Virus record (IMG/VR): IMGVR_UViG_3300033571_005056
Coordinates: 1 to 35,791 of that record
DNA length: 35,791 nt
Strand: one strand, 5' to 3'
From: a virus
The notes beneath the pieces were generated by a model. The model searched no databases. It was not told the origin of the DNA and saw only the letters and a program-made list of their open reading frames with translations. The number at the start of each line of letters is the position of its first letter. Positions within the stretch are counted from its first letter, which is position 1. Positions 25,524 to 31,409 of this stretch are shown piece after piece. A program made the position numbers and the translations under genes.

Positions 25524-25884
25524 AGAAAATATGGACGATCATCACGTTTTCATTCCCATAAGTGAAAAGAATCTATCAGAGCTTTCTTCAATTGACAGCT
25601 ATACAGTATCAAATATGGCTAAGGAATTAATTATGCTACGATCCGAAGTGCTGCGGCTGCGCGACCAACTCGTTGAACTGAACCTCGGCATTGATGCGCT
25701 GATCGGCGAGAAGCAGGCGAAGAACGGTGACTGGGTGTCGATCGACTCGCTGAAATCCCAGGGGGAGGACGGCAAGCGAACAACGATCTCCCCAGCGACT
25801 ACCGCTACGAGAAGTGAGCGAACTCATCCTGACGGAACTGCGCGATCACGGCAAAGTGCTCCAGCGAAAACAAGGCGAAAATGA
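25498..25884 (+). CDS. Hypothetical protein with GC-rich second half, possibly mosaic
   Basis: A 128-aa reading frame. The first ~45 codons are AT-rich and phage-like (EENMDDHHVFIPISEKNLSE). From about 25640 the DNA turns GC-rich and the protein reads VLRLRDQLVELNLGIDALIG, helical and plausible. After SIDSLKSQGED the frame becomes low-quality (Thr/Arg/Ser). In the other two plus frames the same DNA reads NNDLPSDYRYEK followed by a stop, and, from an overlapping GTG, SELILTELRDHGKVLQRKQG. A frameshift in an acquired GC-rich segment, or overlapping small genes, would explain this. The start may instead be the ATG at 25513. Confidence 0.4.
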   Translation: MGIMIMNPEENMDDHHVFIPISEKNLSELSSIDSYTVSNMAKELIMLRSEVLRLRDQLVELNLGIDALIGEKQAKNGDWVSIDSLKSQGEDGKRTTISPATTATRSERTHPDGTARSRQSAPAKTRRK

Positions 25885-25940
25885 AAGCTTCTTTTGATGT
25901 GCTAGAGGATTACTTTAATATTACCCCTGAGAAAAAATAA
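25881..25940 (+). CDS. Possible 19-aa mini-ORF or gene remnant
   Basis: ATG overlaps the stop of the previous frame (ATGA) and encodes MKASFDVLEDYFNITPEKK. Base composition returns to AT-rich exactly here. It could be the detached C-terminal end of the gene interrupted by the GC-rich patch, or a chance ORF. Confidence 0.25.
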   Translation: MKASFDVLEDYFNITPEKK

Positions 25941-25948
25941 GATAAACA

Positions 25949-26254
25949 ATGGAACACGAGGATAATCAACTCTTTGAGTGCGAAGACCATAACCTTTATA
26001 CTGTGCTAGACACATTAAAGGTATACTCAGAACTGTTAAACGCAACTGAGACTGAGGAGCTAGTAAAAGAATACCGAAAGCTATTCCCGCCAGAGAATGG
26101 AATTTGCTTAATTTCAGATGCCAACTTAGACAAGCTTGTTAATCATATCCTAAGTATGACTCTATCAGATCTAGTGGATAAAGGTATGATTAATATGACT
26201 TGGAGCGACGAGAGTAACGATTTCGTATTCTATAGGAACGACAATGGAAACTAA
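25949..26254 (+). CDS. Hypothetical acidic protein
   Basis: A 101-aa acidic protein, helical (YTVLDTLKVYSELLNATETE) with a terminal strand TWSDESNDFVFYRNDNGN. It overlaps the next gene by 11 nt and is part of a tightly packed run of small plus-strand genes. No family recognised. Confidence 0.55.
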   Translation: MEHEDNQLFECEDHNLYTVLDTLKVYSELLNATETEELVKEYRKLFPPENGICLISDANLDKLVNHILSMTLSDLVDKGMINMTWSDESNDFVFYRNDNGN

Positions 26255-26510
26255 TCAACTTAAAGGCACTTATACCTTCTGGTATAGGGTAGACGATAAT
26301 ACTTTCTCAGTTATAATTGAAGGCAATAAACTAAAGATCGGAGAGTTCGTAAGATTGGAGGATGGTTTCTGGAACTTTCTCCCACAAGCTGCAATGGGGG
26401 GTGTTTACCCAGAATATATCCTATATGATCTAGCCGACGCTCTTAAAGACCTTAACAAGAAGGCTAGCGACGAATTAGATAAGAGGTTATTCGACTACCC
26501 GCCGCAATGA
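26244..26510 (+). CDS. Hypothetical small protein
   Basis: An 88-aa mixed alpha/beta protein: beta half GTYTFWYRVDDNTFSVIIEG, helical end YDLADALKDLNKKASDELD. Overlaps the preceding and following genes (11 and 4 nt), so co-translation is likely. Function unknown. Confidence 0.55.
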   Translation: METNQLKGTYTFWYRVDDNTFSVIIEGNKLKIGEFVRLEDGFWNFLPQAAMGGVYPEYILYDLADALKDLNKKASDELDKRLFDYPPQ

Positions 26511-26752
26511 GTCACAAGTATAAGTTTAAGACTTACAACGGTAGAATTAAAGTCTACGTTGATGGATACGTTATGTTCACCTTTAATCAGCTAGACTTTA
26601 AAGGATACTACGCTTACAAGGATGATGTAAATCTATATGGTTTAGATATCTATCTGATGAATGATAAAGGCGGACACACAACCATGGAAGTATACTTCAA
26701 GACTAAGGAAACTTGGTTGCATATCCTTAAACTCTTAGATAAGAACATGTGA
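26507..26752 (+). CDS. Hypothetical small beta-rich protein
   Basis: An 81-aa protein rich in Tyr, Lys and Asp with alternating strands (FKTYNGRIKVYVDGYVMFTF), ending in a short helix (WLHILKLLDKNM). ATGA overlap with the upstream gene. Function unknown. Confidence 0.55.
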   Translation: MSHKYKFKTYNGRIKVYVDGYVMFTFNQLDFKGYYAYKDDVNLYGLDIYLMNDKGGHTTMEVYFKTKETWLHILKLLDKNM

Positions 26753-26754
26753 TT

Positions 26755-26874
26755 ATGGGACACGTTCAAAAAAAATGTGATAAGGATGAGATAAAGTTCG
26801 CTTGCCTTACCTCTTCTATCCCCCTGCTATGTCTTCTCGCAATCTATATCAGAAAATTTTCAGGAGATTTTTAG
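26755..26874 (+). CDS. Possible 39-aa membrane mini-protein
   Basis: ATG 2 nt after the previous stop opens a frame MGHVQKKCDKDEIKFACL followed by a hydrophobic SSIPLLCLLAIYI and a TAG at 26874. The hydrophobic segment is short for a membrane span. The first bases share a repeat with the intergenic region beyond, which weakens the case. Confidence 0.3.
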   Translation: MGHVQKKCDKDEIKFACLTSSIPLLCLLAIYIRKFSGDF

Positions 26875-26968
26875 TACGGTTTGTTCTTTGAATGATTATG
26901 GGACCCGATGGGACCCGCTCGATTTTAATTTTTTTTAAATGGGTTCTTTTAATGCTGGATGGGACCCG
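26756..26968. repeat. TGGGACCCG short repeats
   Basis: TGGGACCCG occurs at 26899-26907, 26909-26917 and 26960-26968, with a variant TGGGACACG at 26756-26764. Two of the copies are preceded by the same GATTA. They mark the edge of the AT-rich core before the GC-rich array and could be iteron-like protein sites. 26875-27175 otherwise holds no gene I would support. Confidence 0.5.
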
Positions 26969-26980
26969 TAGGTACTTAAA

Positions 26981-27026
26981 GATTTTATCAAATTAACTTT
27001 TAAGATTTTATCAAATTAACTTTTAA
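26981..27026. repeat. Tandem 23-bp AT-rich repeat
   Basis: Two exact copies of a 23-bp unit (GATTTTATCAAATT...) are directly adjacent, followed by a degraded third start (GATTTGATTT). AT-rich direct repeats next to the G/C-rich TGGGACCCG sites could be an unwinding region or regulator site. Confidence 0.6.
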
Positions 27027-27175
27027 GATTTGATTTAATTAAAAGTAGGTCCTATGGATATGGGGTAAAACCCAATAATAATGAGGCTCCAACACGCGAT
27101 TTTTTCCGGTGGGACAAACTTGTTACAACTAGGGGTATACGGTGCGACCGAAGCGAAAAATTTCAGCCTTTCTGC

Positions 27176-27210
27176 TTGAGCCTAGAACACCCTAACCTAT
27201 AATCCACAGC
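27176..27210 (+). promoter_or_regulatory. Leaderless cassette promoter 1
   Basis: TTGAGC at 27176-27181, 16-nt spacer, TATAAT at 27198-27203, then 7 nt to the ATG. The preceding bases (AAGCGAAA, TTTCAGCCTTTCT) match the 3' part of the repeated inter-cassette element, so this is a truncated copy at the array's left edge. Confidence 0.75.
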
Positions 27211-27450
27211 ATGGAAACCAACACCGATCGCCCCCAGCCGACCGAACAACTCTCCGCTCGAACCAAGCTCAGATTGCTGCGGGATGCCGCATGGGTGACG
27301 AATCAGGCTGCCGCGTTCACTCATCACATGGCATTCGATCTCCAGGATGACAGCGAAACCATGATTGGGCTGCGCAAGGCTATTCGGGAACTCCACGATC
27401 ATGCCTCCAAGGTGTGGATCAATCTACAGAATGAGTGTCTGAAGAACTAG
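27211..27450 (+). CDS. Hypothetical cassette protein 1
   Basis: A 79-aa protein of GC-rich codon use: a short polar N-terminus (METNTDRPQPTEQLSAR) then helices with His and Ala (DAAWVTNQAAAFTHHMAFDL). The start codon is fixed by the leaderless promoter 7 nt upstream. It is the first unit of the cassette array. Function unknown. Confidence 0.6.
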   Translation: METNTDRPQPTEQLSARTKLRLLRDAAWVTNQAAAFTHHMAFDLQDDSETMIGLRKAIRELHDHASKVWINLQNECLKN

Positions 27451-27460
27451 GGAAAAGAGG

Positions 27461-27495
27461 TTGATTCGATCTGATTCTAACCTATAATCCACAGC
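27461..27495 (+). promoter_or_regulatory. Leaderless cassette promoter 2
   Basis: TTGATT at 27461-27466, 16-nt spacer, TATAAT at 27483-27488, 7 nt to ATG. Here the gap between genes is only the promoter, with no stem-loops. Confidence 0.75.
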
Positions 27496-27714
27496 ATGAA
27501 CATCGAAGAACTGAAGGCAGCCCTCATCGCTCAAGTGCAAAAGAGCAAGGCGCAAGAGGAAGCCTACAAGGCGAGACTGGCGAGCCTTCCGGCCTTCGTC
27601 CCCACTGATTGCAAGAAAGACGGGCATTCTTGGAATGTCCTTGAGTCCTTCCGCCATATCGAAACTTGGGAATGCGCTGTGTGCCGAGAACTCAAGCGAG
27701 TGTACGTCGATTGA
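27496..27714 (+). CDS. Hypothetical protein with C-terminal zinc-knuckle
   Basis: A 72-aa protein: a long charged helix (ELKAALIAQVQKSKAQEEAY) and a C-terminal WECAVCRELKRVYVD, with earlier Cys39 and His44 (TDCKKDGHSW) that could complete a zinc site. Small phage proteins of this type often bind nucleic acid or an RNA polymerase. Leaderless start. Function unknown. Confidence 0.6.
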   Translation: MNIEELKAALIAQVQKSKAQEEAYKARLASLPAFVPTDCKKDGHSWNVLESFRHIETWECAVCRELKRVYVD

Positions 27715-27745
27715 CCTAACCCCTTGAAATATAAGGAGTTCCAAC

Positions 27746-28015
27746 ATGCGAACGATTACCTTCACTTGCGACACTTGCAATAAGAATATTCCATACTATC
27801 CCGAAGTCGGTGCGCCGCGTAGATATATTGTGGAGTTTAGCGAGGTTTGTCTGAGCAAGAAAGATTATCCGATAAATGTCGAAATCGAGATGTGCGAAGA
27901 TTGCGAGGATAATGTCCGCAAGCTTATGTTCAACAGGAACTCAAGCCGGGACGTAGAACCGATGCAGGCGGCACTGAAGAGTTTCTTGGTGTCGATCGCT
28001 ACGAAAAAGCCCTAA
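27746..28015 (+). CDS. Zinc-ribbon-like small protein
   Basis: An 89-aa protein with two Cys pairs, TCDTC (~8-11) and MCEDCEDN (~49-52), suited to one zinc ribbon. It is one of the few array genes preceded by a clear ribosome site (AAGGAG, 8 nt before ATG). That site sits in the right half of a stem-loop-like sequence related to the cassette terminator hairpins. It is co-transcribed with the previous gene. The stop codon lies in the first hairpin of the following element. Confidence 0.6.
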   Translation: MRTITFTCDTCNKNIPYYPEVGAPRRYIVEFSEVCLSKKDYPINVEIEMCEDCEDNVRKLMFNRNSSRDVEPMQAALKSFLVSIATKKP

Positions 28016-28156
28016 CCCCTTGTAAAATAAGGGTTTAGGCCGATCGGGGCAGGCCCGGATTTCGCTAACTCCTTTAATTCCAAGGCCTTAAGTCTTCAGC
28101 GAAAGATTTCAGCCTTTGTTGTTGAGCCGATCGAACCCTAACCTATAATCGAGAGC
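28011..28156 (+). repeat. Inter-cassette element E3 (two stem-loops plus promoter)
   Basis: Stem-loop 1 at 28011-28039 (CCTAACCCCTT, loop GTAAAAT, AAGGGTTTAGG). GC-rich block with GATCGGGGCAGGCCCGG. Stem-loop 2 at 28065-28092 (CTAACTCCTT, loop TAATTCC, AAGGCCTTAAG). CTTCAGCGAAAG. Promoter TTGAGC at 28122-28127 and TATAAT at 28144-28149, 7 nt from ATG. Most complete copy. Confidence 0.85.
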
Positions 28157-28561
28157 ATGGAAGCAAGCAAACTCAAGGTCATTCTCGAACAGCACAAGTT
28201 GTGGTTGCGGTCTGAGGCAAAGGAAGGCCAGCGGGCCGACCTCACCGGGGTCAATCTCTCCTGCACCAATCTCTCTGGGGCCGATCTCTCTAAGGCCGAT
28301 CTCACTGGGGCCGATCTATCCTGCACCAATCTCTCCGGGGCCGATCTCTCTAAGGCCGATCTCTTCTGGGTCAATCTCTCCTGCGCCAATCTCTCTGGGG
28401 CCGATCTCTCCGGGTCCCTTCTGGCCGGGGCCAATCTCTCCTGCGCCAATCTTTCCTGCGCCAATCTTTCCTGCGCCAATCTCTCTGGGGCCGATCTCCC
28501 CCGGGCCAATCTCTCCGGGGCCAATCTCTCCGGGGCTAATCTCTTCAGGACAAAGCTCTAA
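28157..28561 (+). CDS. Pentapeptide-repeat protein
   Basis: A 134-aa protein. After a ~27-residue N-terminal helix (MEASKLKVILEQHKLWLRSE) come about 20 pentapeptides of the A(D/N)LS(x) type, e.g. ADLTGVNLSCTNLSGADLSK, which fold as a right-handed quadrilateral beta helix. Some members mimic DNA and inhibit or protect gyrase (Qnr, MfpA); others have no known role. The DNA is a tandem 15-bp array of GGGGCCGATCTCTCC-like units, prone to slippage. Short for a gyrase-binding member. Leaderless start from a consensus promoter. Confidence 0.88.
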   Translation: MEASKLKVILEQHKLWLRSEAKEGQRADLTGVNLSCTNLSGADLSKADLTGADLSCTNLSGADLSKADLFWVNLSCANLSGADLSGSLLAGANLSCANLSCANLSCANLSGADLPRANLSGANLSGANLFRTKL

Positions 28562-28702
28562 CTCCTTGAAATATAAGGGCTTACGGCGATCGGGGCAGGC
28601 CCGGATTTCGCTAACTCCTTTGTTTTCAAGACCTTAAGTCTTCAGCGAAAGATTCTAGCCTTTCTAGTTGAGCCGATCGAACCCTAACCTATAATCGGGA
28701 GC
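28558..28702 (+). repeat. Inter-cassette element E4
   Basis: Stem-loop 1 at 28558-28586 (loop GAAATAT) overlaps the stop codon of the pentapeptide gene. Middle block is the CCCGGATTTCG type. Stem-loop 2 follows at ~28611-28637 (loop TGTTTTC). Promoter TTGAGC at 28668-28673, 16-nt spacer, TATAAT at 28690-28695, 7 nt to ATG. Confidence 0.85.
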
Positions 28703-28945
28703 ATGGAAAGCAACATCAAGGCGGCAATCGACTCGCGCATCGCGGAACTGTCCTACGTCGAATGCGACGATGCCGTGATCGCGGACATCGTGCAGAAGGA
28801 AATGCCGGGCCTGACGGTTACGGCGAAGTACGTCGCCCAGGTCATCGCGGACTTCATGGCCGACCAGTTCGACGGCGAACGCTACAACGAACCGAGCGAC
28901 GAGGGCTACGACCCCTACATGAACACCTATACGGACGATTGCTAA
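28703..28945 (+). CDS. Hypothetical acidic cassette protein
   Basis: An 80-aa acidic protein: helical N-terminal two-thirds (IKAAIDSRIAELSYVECDDA), then a Tyr/Asp-rich tail (NEPSDEGYDPYMNTYTDDC). The high negative charge might mimic DNA, but this is speculation. Leaderless start. One base separates its stop from the next ATG. Confidence 0.6.
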   Translation: MESNIKAAIDSRIAELSYVECDDAVIADIVQKEMPGLTVTAKYVAQVIADFMADQFDGERYNEPSDEGYDPYMNTYTDDC

Positions 28946-28946
28946 C

Positions 28947-29168
28947 ATGGAAGACCCGAACAAGTTCGCAGTCGAAAGCGTCCGCCAATTCATCAGCGAG
29001 GACACTATGGAAATCCTCCTAATGTCCCCGAAGAGGCAAACTCCAGAACTCGGGAAAATTGCCATTGATGCGATGGTGGACTTGCTTTGCATCCGATACC
29101 ATCGTGAGGCGCAGGAATACGCTCCTGGGTATAACCTCACCTACGAAGAATTGCGGAAGAAGGTATGA
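28947..29168 (+). CDS. Hypothetical helical cassette protein
   Basis: A 73-aa protein, mainly helical (KIAIDAMVDLLCIRYHREAQ), following the previous gene by 1 nt (TAACATGG junction also seen before the gene at 32733). No ribosome site is clear; termination-reinitiation is likely. Overlaps the next ORF by 4 nt. Confidence 0.6.
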   Translation: MEDPNKFAVESVRQFISEDTMEILLMSPKRQTPELGKIAIDAMVDLLCIRYHREAQEYAPGYNLTYEELRKKV

Positions 29169-29341
29169 AGAAAATCAAGGAAATTGCAAAGGCTCTTCAA
29201 CCCCTCGGGCATTCCCAAGAGTTCTACAGGGCGCGGATGTCGGCCTGGAAAGAATTGGACAAAGAGGAAAAGATAGACTGGGAAAGGTTTAAGCGTCTTC
29301 TAACTTCGGAACTTGCAGCCCTTGCGAGTGAAGAGACCTAA
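29165..29341 (+). CDS. Hypothetical 58-aa helical protein
   Basis: ATGA overlap with the preceding gene and AAGAAGG just upstream support translation. The product (MKKIKEIAKALQPLGHSQEF, then a charged helix with WKELDKEEKIDWERFKRLL) is strongly helical and lacks stops in GC-rich DNA. The stop lies inside stem-loop 1 of element E5. Function unknown. Confidence 0.6.
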   Translation: MKKIKEIAKALQPLGHSQEFYRARMSAWKELDKEEKIDWERFKRLLTSELAALASEET

Positions 29342-29482
29342 ACCCTTATATTTCAAGGGTTTAGGTCGATCGGGGCAGGCCGCGACGGCCCTAAGTCCTT
29401 TGTTTTCAAGGCCTTAAGTCTTCAGCGAAAGAAATCAGAGAAAGTGCTAGAGCCTACAGAGTTGGAACCTATAATCCCTCGC
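29337..29482 (+). repeat. Inter-cassette element E5, stem-loop 1 inverted
   Basis: Stem-loop 1 at 29337-29365 has a perfect 11-bp stem (CCTAAACCCTT/AAGGGTTTAGG). Its loop ATATTTC is the exact reverse complement of the GAAATAT loop of E4 and E6. Middle block is the CGCGACGGCC type. Stem-loop 2 is at 29391-29418 (loop TGTTTTC). Promoter: TAGAGC at 29448-29453, 16 nt, TATAAT at 29470-29475, 7 nt to ATG at 29483. Confidence 0.85.
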
Positions 29483-30004
29483 ATGAGCAACCCAAACATG
29501 AGCAACACTCCCCGTAAGCGTCGTTCCCCTGCCGAGATGATCGAGGCGTATGCTGCCAAGCTGGCAGCCGCGCAGGTCAAGTCGGCGGCGGATTCCTTCT
29601 CCGACCACCCCGAGGTCCAGCGTATCGAGGCTGGCCTTGCCGATCTTCGCGGCATGGTCATCGCACAACAGCGAGGGTTCGCCAAGGGCCCGCAGTCGTT
29701 CGAAGCTCGGCGCAATGCCCACCTCGCGTGGCTGGCCGAGATCGAGGCGGCGGAAGCCTATGCCAAGGTGGCAGGCGACCACTGGGCGCAGCAGCGTGAT
29801 GCGCTCACCGTCCAGCGCGACAAGGTGCTCGATCGTCTGGTGAAGGGTGAGGTGGTCGCCCCCGCCGATATCGACAGCATCCTCGCGCAAGCGTTCGAGG
29901 CTTCGGATGCGGTGGCCGATGCGCAATCGGTCCTCAACATCCGGGCGCAGCAGCGCAAGGACAACCGCGTCACCAAGCCGAAGGAAGACGGCGCGGAAGC
30001 CTGA
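29483..30004 (+). CDS. Hypothetical coiled-coil protein
   Basis: A 173-aa Ala/Arg/Glu-rich protein, mostly helical with coiled-coil character (EAYAAKLAAAQVKSAADSFS; RDALTVQRDKVLDRLVKGEV). The start is chosen at 29483 because TATAAT lies 7 nt upstream as in the other cassettes. A longer frame from 29444 would need translation through the promoter. A second ATG (10 nt on) is possible. Function unknown, perhaps a structural or scaffold-type small protein. Confidence 0.65.
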   Translation: MSNPNMSNTPRKRRSPAEMIEAYAAKLAAAQVKSAADSFSDHPEVQRIEAGLADLRGMVIAQQRGFAKGPQSFEARRNAHLAWLAEIEAAEAYAKVAGDHWAQQRDALTVQRDKVLDRLVKGEVVAPADIDSILAQAFEASDAVADAQSVLNIRAQQRKDNRVTKPKEDGAEA

Positions 30005-30010
30005 TACACC

Positions 30011-30060
30011 GGGGCGGGGCGGTTATCATCGTGGCCGTCTCGCCCCACTTTTTCTTTTTC
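30011..30060 (+). terminator. Intrinsic terminator after the coiled-coil gene
   Basis: A 12-bp G/C stem (GGGGCGGGGCGG with CCGTCTCGCCCC, two G-T pairs), a 12-nt loop, and a T-rich tract TTTTTCTTTTTC. Confidence 0.8.
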
Positions 30061-30072
30061 AAGGAAAATCCC

Positions 30073-30090
30073 ATGAGTATTTTAAACTAG
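30073..30090 (+). other. Five-codon ORF with ribosome site
   Basis: ATG AGT ATT TTA AAC TAG, with AAGGA at 30061-30065, 7 nt before the ATG. It ends where a series of stem-loops begins. A leader-peptide role is possible but unproven, and there is no amino-acid run of the usual attenuator kind. Confidence 0.3.
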
Positions 30091-30235
30091 GCTAGCGCGT
30101 TAGCCTGGATACGCCGCATTAAGTTTTCTTACGTTGCAACGTAAAAATGCGGGTCTAAGTATCTTTCGTTGCCCCTTGAGGGGAAACACCGCTGAAGTAA
30201 TTAATCGGCGGCCCTCAAGGGGTTTTTTCTTTTTT
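30089..30235 (+). ncRNA. Structured RNA candidate ending in a strong terminator
   Basis: Three stem-loops in order. AGGCTA/TAGCCT at 30089-30106. CCGCATT/AATGCGG at 30114-30152, enclosing the 16-bp palindrome TTACGTTGCAACGTAA at 30129-30144. Then CCCCTTGAGGG/CCCTCAAGGGG at 30172-30222, with an inner CCGC/GCGG and a T-tract. No long frame crosses it. It may be a small RNA or a leader for the 33-aa gene. No consensus promoter is seen directly upstream. Confidence 0.5.
30172..30235 (+). terminator. Strong intrinsic terminator
   Basis: Perfect 11-bp stem CCCCTTGAGGG/CCCTCAAGGGG plus a 4-bp inner stem, followed by six T, C and six more T. Confidence 0.85.
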
Positions 30236-30246
30236 CAAGCGAAAAC

Positions 30247-30348
30247 ATGGAAAAGCGACAAAAGTACATAACTTTCGCCCTGATTCTGTGCGGCGTACTG
30301 TGGGCGATCTTCTTCTACCTACTGGCCCTCATCATCAATTGGTCCTAA
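30247..30348 (+). CDS. Single-span small membrane protein (33 aa)
   Basis: ATG at 30247 encodes MEKRQKYITFALILCGVL and continues hydrophobic through WAIFFYLLALIINWS: a basic start and one membrane helix. It lies 12 nt after the T-tract of a strong terminator, with no clear ribosome site, so expression would depend on read-through. The stop codon is in stem-loop 1 of E6. Similar one-helix peptides are common in phage early regions. Confidence 0.6.
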   Translation: MEKRQKYITFALILCGVLWAIFFYLLALIINWS

Positions 30349-30489
30349 ACCCTTGAAATATAAGGGCTTAGGCCGATCGGGGCAGGCCGCAACGGCCCTA
30401 ACTCCTTTAATTCCAAGGCCTTAAGTTCGAAGCGAAAGAAAGTCGAGATAATTCTTGAGCCTAACCTAGCCTAACCTATAATCCACGAC
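30344..30489 (+). repeat. Inter-cassette element E6
   Basis: Stem-loop 1 at 30344-30372 (loop GAAATAT), middle block CGCAACGGCC type, stem-loop 2 at 30398-30425 (loop TAATTCC). Promoter TTGAGC at 30455-30460, 16 nt, TATAAT at 30477-30482, 7 nt to ATG. Confidence 0.85.
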
Positions 30490-31251
30490 ATGGAAACCAA
30501 CGCGATCAACCTCCCCGCCATCCTCAACACCACCGCTGCCGCCCCCTACGTCTCGGATCGGTACAAGTTCATTCCGACCCGGGAATACCTCGACGAGTTC
30601 GCTGCTCACGGCTGGACCGTGAAGGATGCGAAGCAAGTGAAGTCTCGCAAGTCGGGCAAGGCCGAGTTCGCCAAGCACATGGTCACGCTGTCGCATGAGA
30701 AGTACGAAGGCGAAGCCTTGGCGCAGCGTCTTGGCGGTCTGTCGCCCCGCGTTCACCTTGTCAACTCGCACGACCACAGCAGCCGCTTCAAGTTGATCGT
30801 GGGCATTTTCCGCCTCCTGTGCAGCAACGGCTTGATGGTCTCGACGGGGGAGGTGCAAGCCTTCTCGTTCCTGCACAACAACAGCGCACGGGATGCCGTG
30901 TCGATCCTCACCGATAAGTTTTTCGCGGATGTCGAAACGAACGTGGAAACTGCGGACAAGTGGTCGGGCATCCGCATGGACCTCGACCAGCAAATGGACT
31001 TCGCCACCAAGGCCCGCAATATCCGGTTCGGTGATGATTCCACGGTCGATCCGGTTTCCCTGCTCGACGCTCGCCGCTCGCAAGATGCCGGGGATGATCT
31101 GTGGCGCGTGTTCAATCGACTGCAAGAAAACACCACGAAGGGCGGCGTTCGGTTCCAGGGCATGCGTCGTGCGTCCCGACAACTCACGAATATCGACGCC
31201 AGCGTGCGCGTGAATCAGGGCCTGTGGTCGCTCGCTGCCACCTACGCCTGA
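30490..31251 (+). CDS. DUF932-like phage/plasmid protein
   Basis: A 253-aa protein of the DUF932 (formerly DUF945) type. Diagnostic stretches are PRVHLVNSHDHSSRFKLIVG and IFRLLCSNGLMVSTGEVQAF, preceded by HMVTLSH. Proteins of this family occur on phages and plasmids. Their function is unknown, though they are often found beside recombination genes. No nuclease motif is visible. GC-rich, leaderless, and alone in its unit between E6 and E7. Confidence 0.82.
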   Translation: METNAINLPAILNTTAAAPYVSDRYKFIPTREYLDEFAAHGWTVKDAKQVKSRKSGKAEFAKHMVTLSHEKYEGEALAQRLGGLSPRVHLVNSHDHSSRFKLIVGIFRLLCSNGLMVSTGEVQAFSFLHNNSARDAVSILTDKFFADVETNVETADKWSGIRMDLDQQMDFATKARNIRFGDDSTVDPVSLLDARRSQDAGDDLWRVFNRLQENTTKGGVRFQGMRRASRQLTNIDASVRVNQGLWSLAATYA

Positions 31252-31263
31252 GCAGCGAAAAGC

Positions 31264-31409
31264 CCTAACCCCTTGTGAAATAAGGACTTAGGGCGGGCGC
31301 GGCAGGCCCGGATCTCGCTAAGTCCTTTAATTCCAAGGGCTTAAGTTTCAAGCGAAAGATTCTAGCCTTTCTTGTTGCACCCATCGCACCCTAACCTATA
31401 ATCCACGAC
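31264..31409 (+). repeat. Inter-cassette element E7
   Basis: Stem-loop 1 at 31264-31293 (loop GTGAAAT), middle block CCCGGATCTCG type, stem-loop 2 at 31318-31345 (loop TAATTCC). Promoter TTGCAC at 31375-31380, 16 nt, TATAAT at 31397-31402, 7 nt to ATG. Confidence 0.85.

Noticed and set aside
1-26000. T4-type late promoters (TATAAATA)
   Set aside because: Only loose TAAATA matches were found before a few minus-strand genes, at varying distance, so I do not annotate them.
26898-26995. A ~32-codon ORF starting MGPDGTRSILIF
   Set aside because: It is made of repeat sequence and poly-T; no ribosome site.
28138-28524. Antisense ORF of ~128 aa opposite the pentapeptide gene
   Set aside because: It is a repeat-derived shadow (RLAQERLAQE) of the 15-bp array on the other strand.
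29444-29482. Upstream start for the coiled-coil gene
   Set aside because: The region contains the cassette promoter; starting there would break the 7-nt rule seen in the other units.
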